Assembly: GCA_020431405.1 (NCBI GenBank)
Contig: JAGQIK010000506.1
Span: 1 to 46,703 of the forward strand
Length of the DNA stretch: 46,703 nt
From: Myxococcales bacterium
GTDB taxonomy: Bacteria; Myxococcota_A; Polyangia; GCA-2747355
Direction: 5' to 3'
Below, piece by piece: positions 40,456 to 46,703 of this stretch. Made by a program: the position numbers and the translations under genes. The notes under the pieces were generated by a model. That model made no database searches. It was not told where the DNA came from and worked only from the letters and a program-made list of their open reading frames with translations. Numbering within the stretch: position 1 is the stretch's first letter; every line of letters begins with the position of its first letter.

Positions 40456-41745
40456 TCAGAACGCCTGGCCAACCACGACGTAGATGCCGATGGGCTCGGC
40501 GTCGGGTGACCAGCCCACGTCGGCGCGGATCACGAACGCTTCGCCCCACAGCAGGCGCAGCCCGCCGCCGATGGCGGCTTTGATGCCGTCGCCCGAGCCG
40601 TCGAGTCGCTCGATGCTGCGATAGTCGGTGAAGACACGCCCGACATCGACGAACGCCGTGGCGCCGAAACGAAACGACGCGCCGAACAGCGAAAACGAGA
40701 CGAAGCGGGCGCGAAGCTCGAAGTTGCCGAAGAACTTCATGCGCCCGTGATAGCGGCCGAGGGGAACGCCGCGCACGCCGTTGGAGCCGCCGAGCGCGTA
40801 GTCGGGTGAGAGCCCGCCGTAGCGCGCGAGCATGTAGAACGGCACCTGCCCGAACAGAAGGTCGGCCATCGCGCGCCAGGCGAAGGTCAGCCAGCTGAAG
40901 ATCGGGTGAAACGCGCGCAGCGTGATGTTGACGTTGCCGAAGAAGAGCCCCGGGCGGGGCGCGCCGCGCAGCGAGATCTCGTGAAAGGCGCCGCGCCGCG
41001 GCGAGAAGTTGTGGTCGCGGCTGTCGTAGATCAGGCCGACGATGAGCGTCGGCAGCAGGTGGTCGTCGGTGCCGCGCAGCGCGCGCTCGAGCTCGCGGTC
41101 GTCGGCGCGCGCTTGCTTGTCGCGTTCGAGCTTGGTGTCGGGGCAGGGCGTGTCGCCGTCGCACGGCGAGAAGGCGTTGTAGGTCACCGCGGCGCCGAGC
41201 AGCGCCTGCCAACGCTTGTCGCTGTCGAGCGCGATGCGCGCGCGCGCGGTCAGGCTCGGATAGGTGCGCACGTAGCGAAAGTGCCGCTCGGCGGCGAGCG
41301 CGTCGACGCCTTCGTAGGGGTTATCGTTGCCGGCGGCGTTGCCGAGCCCGTAGTAGCCGATGTTGCTGAAGCGGCGGAAGGCCGCCTCGGCGTTGATGCG
41401 CACGCGCCCGCCGAAGAGGCCCGGCACGTCGATCTGCAAGTAGTCGGAGTGATAGGGCGAGATGATGCCGCTCTCGCTCTGTTTGAGCGTGAACAGAAAC
41501 AGCGCTTCGATGCGGTACTTGAAGGGCGCCTTGCCGCGCGCGAAGCGCGTCCACGAGGCGACGGCGCCGAGGCCAAGCCCGATGTCGGTGGAGAACGAGA
41601 CGGCGGGCAGAAGGCCGATCTCGCGCCGGTCGGGGTTCTTCAGTGGCTTCGGTGCGGCCTTGGCGGAGTCGGCGCCGGCGAGGCGCGGTGTGGCGGCCAG
41701 CAGCGCGAGCAGCAGCGCGAGCCGCAGCGCGAGCCGCGCGCTCAC
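40456..41745 (-). CDS. Omp85/D15-type outer-membrane barrel protein
   Basis: A 429-residue outer-membrane protein after a signal peptide ending LAGA. The sequence is typical of the bacterial surface antigen (D15) domain without POTRA repeats: alternating strands such as IGLLPAVSFSTDIGLGLGAVASW, PTLIVGLIYDSRDHNFSPRRGAFHEISLRGA, LGGSNGVRGVPLGRYHGRMKFFGNFELRARFV and FGATAFVDVGRVF, with the conserved VRG-like loop segment (GVRG), ending VVVGQAF with a terminal Phe. It may assemble or export proteins or lipids, or act as a patatin-partner-like barrel; no passenger gene is adjacent. The GTG start overlaps the previous gene's stop by 4 nt (GTGA). Confidence 0.75.
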   Translation of the reverse strand: MSARLALRLALLLALLAATPRLAGADSAKAAPKPLKNPDRREIGLLPAVSFSTDIGLGLGAVASWTRFARGKAPFKYRIEALFLFTLKQSESGIISPYHSDYLQIDVPGLFGGRVRINAEAAFRRFSNIGYYGLGNAAGNDNPYEGVDALAAERHFRYVRTYPSLTARARIALDSDKRWQALLGAAVTYNAFSPCDGDTPCPDTKLERDKQARADDRELERALRGTDDHLLPTLIVGLIYDSRDHNFSPRRGAFHEISLRGAPRPGLFFGNVNITLRAFHPIFSWLTFAWRAMADLLFGQVPFYMLARYGGLSPDYALGGSNGVRGVPLGRYHGRMKFFGNFELRARFVSFSLFGASFRFGATAFVDVGRVFTDYRSIERLDGSGDGIKAAIGGGLRLLWGEAFVIRADVGWSPDAEPIGIYVVVGQAF

Positions 41746-42995
41746 GGCAGCGCCTGACAGGCGTAGTGCAGCGCGCCCGCTTCGTCGCGCGCGACGACGT
41801 GCAGTTGGCGGTTGAGCAGTGCCAGGCGGCCGCCGATGACTGGCTGCGCGAGCGTGCCGAGCGCGATCTTCTGCGACGACCAGTTGCCGTTGGTATCGAG
41901 CGTTCGCCAGTGCAGCGCGCCGGCCGTGCCGCTCTCGACGGCGACCACGTGCAGCTGGCCGAGGGCGTCGTAGGTCGCTTCGAGCATCGCCTCGGTGGAA
42001 AACCAGCTGTCGAAGCGCCACATCGCCGCCCCCACGCCGGAGGTGGCATCGAAGGTGATGCCCGCCAGCTGATCGACGCCGCTGCCGCGGGCGAGGCCCA
42101 TCACGGTGATCTCGCGCTGCGGGCTGGTCGCCACGGCGAGCGCCGAGGCGGTCAGCGGCAGGTTGGTCGGCGTGGCCACCGACAGCGTGGCCGTGCACGG
42201 CGCGCTGACGGTGCGCACCTCTGCGCGGATCACATCGGTGAGCGTCGCCAGTGCGAAGCGCGACGAGACCACCGACAGTCGAGCCCGCTCGTTGACGGCG
42301 ATCGGCTCGCGGCAGCTCGCGCTCGCGCCGCCGTTGTAGTTGACCACGACGCGCTCGATCTGACTGGCTGGCAGATCGACGACGGCGAGGCCGACCGCGT
42401 TGGCGACGCCATCGGAGGCGAGGGCGAGGTCGAGGACGGGACCCGTGCCGAGCTTCTGCAGCTGCAGCGTGGCCTGCGGGCTGATCAGCACGTACGTGAT
42501 GCCTCCGCCCTCCTCGTAGAGCAGGTGCACGTCGCCGGCGAGGCCGGCCGCGGCGAGCCGGCCGGTGGCCTGTCGCGGCAGGGTCGGCGTGTCTTCGATC
42601 CAGCTGCCCTGCGCCGAGCGGGTGGCGTGGTAGATCGCTTTCGCGCCGGCTGGCTGGCTGGCGAAGACGTGCAGCGACGAGCCGACGGTGGTCACGTCGA
42701 AGCCCACGGTGCCGGTGGTGAGCACGCGGGGTGGCGGGCAGGGCATCACCACGGCGCCGTCGCCGACGTCCGGCGCCAGCGGCAGATCGACGATAGACGC
42801 TTCGGCGACGCGCACCGCCTCGCCGCCGACCACGCCGCCGTCGTCGGGTGGCACGCCACCCTCGCTGGGCAGCGCGCGCCGCGTGCTGTCGAAGCCTAAG
42901 CGCGTGCAGGCGCCGTCGAGCAGCGCGAGCAGCAGCGCCGGCAGCGCGATCGCGAGCAGCACCCGATGCAGGCCGCGCGTCACGAGGTCGATCAT
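41742..42995 (-). CDS. Putative lipoprotein, beta-propeller-like, unknown function
   Basis: A 417-residue exported protein. The signal sequence ends LLDGAC (Cys30; not a perfect lipobox). The rest is rich in short beta strands with recurring features such as SLHVFASQPAGAKAIYHATRSAQGSW, LHVVAVESGTAGALHWRTLDTNGNWSSQ and LHVVARDEAGALHYACQALP, resembling repeating blades of a sugar-lectin or BNR-like propeller. I cannot assign a family. The ATG at 42995 is preferred to one at 43025, which would overlap the upstream terminator. It overlaps the D15-type barrel gene by 4 nt, so the two probably work together at the outer membrane. Confidence 0.65.
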   Translation of the reverse strand: MIDLVTRGLHRVLLAIALPALLLALLDGACTRLGFDSTRRALPSEGGVPPDDGGVVGGEAVRVAEASIVDLPLAPDVGDGAVVMPCPPPRVLTTGTVGFDVTTVGSSLHVFASQPAGAKAIYHATRSAQGSWIEDTPTLPRQATGRLAAAGLAGDVHLLYEEGGGITYVLISPQATLQLQKLGTGPVLDLALASDGVANAVGLAVVDLPASQIERVVVNYNGGASASCREPIAVNERARLSVVSSRFALATLTDVIRAEVRTVSAPCTATLSVATPTNLPLTASALAVATSPQREITVMGLARGSGVDQLAGITFDATSGVGAAMWRFDSWFSTEAMLEATYDALGQLHVVAVESGTAGALHWRTLDTNGNWSSQKIALGTLAQPVIGGRLALLNRQLHVVARDEAGALHYACQALP

Positions 42996-43005
42996 ATCAC
43001 CGCAC

Positions 43006-43048
43006 AAAAAACGGCGGCGCGACACCCCCGAGGAGCGCCGCGCCGCCG
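43006..43048 (-). terminator. Intrinsic terminator after the DUF4331 gene
   Basis: On the minus strand a perfect 10-bp stem (CGGCGGCGCG / CGCGCCGCCG, loop 17 nt) is followed directly by six T residues. It lies about 30 nt after the DUF4331 stop and just before the next gene's start, cleanly separating the two transcription units. It is the only classic rho-independent terminator I found in the window. Confidence 0.9.
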
Positions 43049-43078
43049 CGCGCTGGCTCTTACAGCCGCTTCAAGCTG

Positions 43079-44470
43079 CTACGGCGTGGTCTTGCCGTGA
43101 CCCTCGCTGCGGCCCTCGTGCGGGTGCGGCAGGTAGGGGAAGCTGCTGAGTATGTTCTTGTCGTTGTAGTCGACGCCATCGCTGATGGTCAGCGCGCCCT
43201 TGGCGAGCACCACCGTCAGGATCACGTCCGTCACGTCGGCCTGCTCCTGATTGGGGCTCGCGCCGCCGATCAGCGGGCGACCGTTGGGGAAGCCCGAGTC
43301 TTTCGCCATGTCGACGCGCAGCACGTCACCGATCTGGGTGAAGCTGTGGTCGGCGTCGTGGATGCTGACGACGTCGATGATGTCGGTGCGGTTGAACTTG
43401 AACGGCGTCGGGTCCACACCCAGCGCCGAGTAGATGCCGACAGCTTCGGCGTCGCGCACGACGATCGGGTTGAGGAAGTAGGCGCCGAAGTTCTTGACGT
43501 CGCGCTTGGGGTGCGACGCGTTGTAGCGGTCCTTGTCCTGCAGGCCGATGACGGCCTCGTTGATGAGCGGGAAGCCGAGACGCGAGACCTGCACCCACGG
43601 GCCGCAGGCGCCCTGCTTGCCGTTCCACTTGCGGTAGGTGAACTTGCGGCGCTCGGCGCTGGCCCAGATGCCCAGCGTCGTGTCGTTGCCCGGCGAGTTG
43701 CCCGGCGCTTTGCCGTCGGCGGTCAGCAGCGTGGTCGGGATCTCGAGCGCCAGCGAGTGCGTGTTGAAGCCCGAGACGCCGTCCTGCGCCGAGCCTTTGG
43801 CGCGCAGGTTGGCGAGGTCGAAGACGCCGCCGAGGTCGACGTAGAAGGCGTCGTCGCGCGGGCCGGCGAAGACGCGGCTGCCGTCGCTGAGGGTGTGGAT
43901 GAACTGCTGGATGAACGTGTCGTCGTACTTGGTGCCGGCGCCGTAGGCGAACTCGAGCGAGCGCGGGCCGATGTTGAGCGGCGCGACCTCGAGGTCTTTG
44001 CCGAGGACCTCGCGCTTCCAGCCGCCGTTCTTGTTGCGCGTGCGCTTGATGACGCGATAGGTCTGCTTCTGGCCCGAGAGCTGGATGAAGAACTCTTTGC
44101 CGCCGCCGGGCGCCGCGTTTTGGTCGGCCACGTCGACCTTGCTGATCTTCGAGGTCGAAAACAGCACGTGGTAGAGGACCTGCTCGTTGAGGTCGTCGCC
44201 GCGCGAGATGTGCACGCTGTAGCGCACGTTGTCAGAGAACTTGTGGAAGTTGGGACCGCCCGCGGGCTCTTCGAGCGGGATGTAGTTGGCGATGACGTAG
44301 AGCTTGTCGTGCGTGCCGGGCGTGACCCAAGCGTAGACGTCGGTGTTGTCGGCCGAGGGGTCTTCCGAAATCAGCGGTGCCTCTCGGTGGCTCGAGGCCA
44401 GCGCGGTAGCAGGCACCGCCAGCGCCGCGATGACGGCGGCGATGGTCCAAAGACGGGCGAATCGGCTCAT
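43079..44470 (-). CDS. DUF4331 secreted protein
   Basis: A 463-residue exported protein of the DUF4331 family, named from its conserved start SSHREAPLISEDPSADNTDVYAWV, seen here right after the signal peptide (PATALA). Other family-like segments are LYVIANYIPLEEPAGGPNFHKFSDNVRYSVHISRGDD, GPRDDAFYVDLGGVFDL, GFNTHSLALEIPTTLL and RLGFPLINEAVIGLQDKDRYNA. Function is unknown. The ATG at 44470 is preferred because of the good AGGAGAG upstream; it is followed by an intrinsic terminator. The upstream gene on the same strand encodes a secreted propeller-like lipoprotein, and the two could be one unit (75-nt gap). Confidence 0.85.
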   Translation of the reverse strand: MSRFARLWTIAAVIAALAVPATALASSHREAPLISEDPSADNTDVYAWVTPGTHDKLYVIANYIPLEEPAGGPNFHKFSDNVRYSVHISRGDDLNEQVLYHVLFSTSKISKVDVADQNAAPGGGKEFFIQLSGQKQTYRVIKRTRNKNGGWKREVLGKDLEVAPLNIGPRSLEFAYGAGTKYDDTFIQQFIHTLSDGSRVFAGPRDDAFYVDLGGVFDLANLRAKGSAQDGVSGFNTHSLALEIPTTLLTADGKAPGNSPGNDTTLGIWASAERRKFTYRKWNGKQGACGPWVQVSRLGFPLINEAVIGLQDKDRYNASHPKRDVKNFGAYFLNPIVVRDAEAVGIYSALGVDPTPFKFNRTDIIDVVSIHDADHSFTQIGDVLRVDMAKDSGFPNGRPLIGGASPNQEQADVTDVILTVVLAKGALTISDGVDYNDKNILSSFPYLPHPHEGRSEGHGKTTP

Positions 44471-44545
44471 GTTGCTCTCTCCTGGCGACGCGTCGGCGCC
44501 GCATTGATGTTGGATTGTCGGTCTGACGTTGTCGGTCACGGTCGC

Positions 44546-45691
44546 TTACGGCTTGAGGGGCGCGGCCTTGGTGCCGATGAGGAACACCGTGCCGCCGCCG
44601 CTGCCGTCGCCGTCGGGGTCGTCGCTGTTGGCCCACGCGTAGCGATCAGCGTTGTGCGCGCGGTGCACGCCAGCCGACTCCGTGTTCTCGGAGATGCCGC
44701 TGGAGAACTCCGACGCGTCGCCGGTCGCCAGGTCGATGCGGTAGACCACCGCGCTGGCGATCTCGGGCTGCAGCGCCGAGACGAGCAGGTACTTCTCGTC
44801 AGCCGAGAGCGCGATGCCCGCCGGGTAGCCGACGCGGATGCCCTCGCTGAGGACTTCGACCTTGCCGTTTTCGATCTTGAGGATCGCGGCGCCGCTGTTG
44901 GCCGCCAGCGTGTCGGCGACATAGGTCACGCCCGTCTTGGTGGTCGCCACGCCGCTCGGATCGTTGAGCGGAGCGCCGGTGGCCACGGCCGTCAGGTTGC
45001 TGCCCGCCGTGCTGGTTTTCCACACGCCGGAGACGCCGTCCTTGTCGGTGCCGCTGATGTAGAGCACGTCTTCGTCGTTCTCTTTGACCAGGTCGAGCCC
45101 GCGCGGGAAGTAGCCGCGCGTGCCAGCGAGCTCTTGTGGCGTGCCGCCCGCCGCCGGGACGCTGTAGACCACGCCGGGCTGCGTCTCGGTGTCTTGGTCG
45201 GCGGCGCCGTCGTTGCCGGCGTCGGCGACGTAGATCGTCGAGCCGTCGCTGGAGACGACCAGCTGCACGGGAGAGATGAAGCCCTTGGCGAGCATCACCG
45301 GCGCTTTGCCGGCCTCGACGACGAACAGCGCGCCTTCGGGGTCCGACGCGTCGTCGGCTGCAGGAATGATCGCCGTGTAGTAGACCTTGTTGCCGTCGGG
45401 ATCGGGGGTGGCGTCGAAGGGCGACGACACCTTCTGCCCGAGCGCGGTCAGCCCGGTGAACTCGCCGCCGCCGGTGCCGGGCACCGTCGCGTCGCCGTTT
45501 CCGGGGCCGTCACCGCCGCCATCGCTCTGGCCAGGCGGGCTGGAGTCGCCGCAGGCGCCGAGCAGCAGCGTCGCCGCCGCGCAGAGCGCCATCCAGCGAC
45601 GGCGTCGCGACGGCCGCTGACGGGGTGGATCGCCGAGGCGCCGCCCGGCGCCCCTGCCGCCGAGACCAGCGGCACAAAACAAGTCGGTCAT
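44546..45691 (-). CDS. Beta-propeller-like lipoprotein
   Basis: A 381-residue exported protein. The ATG at 45691 has a strong GGAGGA upstream, but it places about 35 residues (with a RRRRW run) before the hydrophobic stretch and the lipobox LLLGAC. A shorter start inside is possible. The mature part has an Asp/Gly/Ser linker and then NHL/SMP-30-like propeller repeats: ISPVQLVVSSDGSTIYVADAGNDGA, GYFPRGLDLVKENDEDVLYISGTDKDGVSGVWK, NDPSGVATTKTGVTYVADTLAANSGAAILKIENGKVEVLSEGI and YPAGIALSADEKYLLVSAL. Likely binds a ligand or protein; function unknown. It lies upstream of the DUF4331 gene. Confidence 0.72.
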   Translation of the reverse strand: MTDLFCAAGLGGRGAGRRLGDPPRQRPSRRRRWMALCAAATLLLGACGDSSPPGQSDGGGDGPGNGDATVPGTGGGEFTGLTALGQKVSSPFDATPDPDGNKVYYTAIIPAADDASDPEGALFVVEAGKAPVMLAKGFISPVQLVVSSDGSTIYVADAGNDGAADQDTETQPGVVYSVPAAGGTPQELAGTRGYFPRGLDLVKENDEDVLYISGTDKDGVSGVWKTSTAGSNLTAVATGAPLNDPSGVATTKTGVTYVADTLAANSGAAILKIENGKVEVLSEGIRVGYPAGIALSADEKYLLVSALQPEIASAVVYRIDLATGDASEFSSGISENTESAGVHRAHNADRYAWANSDDPDGDGSGGGTVFLIGTKAAPLKP

Positions 45692-45990
45692 GCTTCCTCC
45701 ATCTCCCGGGTGGCATCCGGGTGCTAGTCGGCGAGCGCACGCCGCCTGTCGATGGCCGCGGCCTGGCGGCACCGTGGGTCGACTCGAAGATGTGCGCTCT
45801 AGTGCGAGTGTCGTGCACAACCGCGTACGGGCCGCGGCCGACGGCGGATCGACGGCGGCGCGAAAAAACAACGGGCGGTCACAGGTGTCGTCGTAGCGCC
45901 ACGCTGCCGGTCATCGAAGGGGTTGAAATCGCGTCGATCTGATCTTGGCGTCGTGCTTGCTGATAGGCTGTCAAAACGAAGGCGATGCCC
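45692..45990. other. Divergent intergenic region
   Basis: About 300 bp between the divergent propeller lipoprotein and the last gene. It should hold promoters for both. I see only an imperfect CCCGG/CCGGG hairpin next to the minus-strand ribosome-binding site and no convincing -10/-35 pair, ORF or RNA. Confidence 0.4.
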
Positions 45991-46703
45991 ATGAAAAAGC
46001 CCATCGCGCTCGCGCTCGCCGCGGCGCTGCCTCTCTCGTTCGGCGCGTGCTCCACCACGAGCGTCATCGCCACCCCCGAGCTGGTCAGAAAGCTCACCGG
46101 TCCAGGCGAGCGCCAGCACCGCATCGTGCTCGAAGCCACCGACGGCTCGAGCGTGCGCCTCGATCCCGGCTCCGAGATCCGCTTCCGCTGTCTCGATGGA
46201 CGCTTCACCCGCTGGTACTCCGGCGGCGAGCTGCGCGTCGCCAAGGACGCGCTGCTGCTGCCGCTGCGGCGCGACCGACGCAAGGGCATGCTGCTGCGCG
46301 TCTCGGACATCGCCGGCGCCGAGGTGCGAAACCTCTCGCACGGAAAGACGCTCGCCGTCACCGTCGCCGTCGCAGCGGCCGTGGCGGTGATCGTCGCCAC
46401 GGTGGTGGCGAGCAAGGGCAAGGGCGCCAAGTTTGGCAAGAGCCGCGGCGGCGGCGGACGCGGGGCGCGCTTCGGCCGGCTGCGCTTTCATCGCGGCTGG
46501 CGCGCCGTACGCTTCGTGCCGCGCGCCGTGTTCGTGCCGCGGCCGATCATCGCCCTCAACCTCGGCTACTACCACCACCACTATCACGACCACGGGCCGC
46601 CGCCGCCGCTACCACCGCCGCCTGCAAACGGCGTGCCTGTCGCCGCCGCCGCTGGTGCCGGAGCTGCCGTCGCCGGTGCCGCCGCTGCTGCCGCCGCCGC
46701 TGC
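45991..46703 (+). CDS. Lipoprotein with internal membrane helix and low-complexity tail (3' partial)
   Basis: Translated to the window end with no stop, so it is truncated. The start ATG at 45991 is 8 nt after GAAGG; another ATG at 45985 is too close to it. The first 20 residues form a signal peptide with FGAC (lipobox). A soluble segment follows (about 25-115: RIVLEATDGSSVRLDPGSEIRFRC, ELRVAKDALLLPLRRDRRKGMLLRVSDIAGAEVRN), then a hydrophobic helix (KTLAVTVAVAAAVAVIVATVVA), a Gly/Lys/Arg-rich stretch, a His/Tyr cluster (YYHHHYHDHG), a Pro run and an Ala/Gly tail. No family recognised. Confidence 0.7.
   Translation, partial: MKKPIALALAAALPLSFGACSTTSVIATPELVRKLTGPGERQHRIVLEATDGSSVRLDPGSEIRFRCLDGRFTRWYSGGELRVAKDALLLPLRRDRRKGMLLRVSDIAGAEVRNLSHGKTLAVTVAVAAAVAVIVATVVASKGKGAKFGKSRGGGGRGARFGRLRFHRGWRAVRFVPRAVFVPRPIIALNLGYYHHHYHDHGPPPPLPPPPANGVPVAAAAGAGAAVAGAAAAAAAA

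Noticed and set aside
42848-45727. 959-residue plus-strand frame opposite DUF4331 and the propeller gene
   Set aside because: Antisense shadow rich in Arg, Val and Asp; the minus strand has signal peptides, family motifs and ribosome-binding sites.

Overview
This 46.7 kb window is high-GC, gene-dense chromosomal DNA. The content points to a myxobacterium-like member of the Myxococcota (old Deltaproteobacteria). It holds many secreted lipoproteins, an OmpA protein with thrombospondin-3 repeats, LamG and DUF4331 proteins, PilZ, a bacterial deoxyhypusine-synthase homologue, TPR/PEGA proteins, degenerate Hanks-kinase and receiver domains, and C-rich Dickkopf-like repeats. This placement is inference from gene content; no rRNA, tRNA, IS element, CRISPR array or phage gene was seen. 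Both window ends cut through genes.

Layout. 1-2.9 kb: end of a winged-helix-like protein, an 8-oxoguanine deaminase-like amidohydrolase and a convergent carbamate kinase. 3.0-7.4 kb: a large extracellular lipase and a FadL porin in one operon, like the VolA-FadL pair of Vibrio. 7.4-9.5 kb: a PilZ protein and a deoxyhypusine synthase homologue. 9.5-11.6 kb: a TetR regulator with its own palindromic operator, overlapping an ABC1/UbiB kinase. 11.6-19.0 kb (mostly minus strand): a PHB-depolymerase-like esterase, a small basic secreted repeat protein, an MMACHC/QueG-like protein, a membrane protein, a LamG lipoprotein, an OmpA protein with a lysine-rich tail, and two overlapping alpha/beta hydrolases. 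19.1-21.3 kb: a four-helix membrane protein and a fatty-acyl-CoA ligase.

21.5-35.8 kb is the most unusual part. A five-gene plus-strand operon encodes a double STAS/zinc-ribbon protein with a membrane helix and a PDZ-like domain, two secreted TPR proteins, a PhnD-like solute-binding protein with no transporter, and a HAMP-SpoIIE (PP2C) phosphatase. Converging on it is a minus-strand pair: a tail-anchored pseudokinase and a stand-alone STAS/zinc-ribbon protein. Divergent from the pseudokinase lies a pseudo-receiver/HATPase (RsbW-like) gene overlapping TldE and TldD protease genes. Together they carry the phosphatase, STAS and HATPase parts of a partner-switching circuit, with added zinc ribbons, degenerate sensor modules and a putative periplasmic ligand input. 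No sigma factor lies nearby. I consider this the best candidate for an undescribed system.

35.8-46.7 kb is an envelope and secreted-protein region, nearly all minus strand: an S33-like lipoprotein hydrolase, a Cys-rich lipoprotein, HupE, a TPR lipoprotein, an Omp85/D15-type barrel, a putative lipoprotein, a DUF4331 protein followed by a clear intrinsic terminator, a beta-propeller-like lipoprotein, and finally a plus-strand lipoprotein running off the end. Most genes inside operons overlap by 4 nt (ATGA, GTGA, TTGA). Two convergent gene pairs share a CTAG tetranucleotide as both stop codons.
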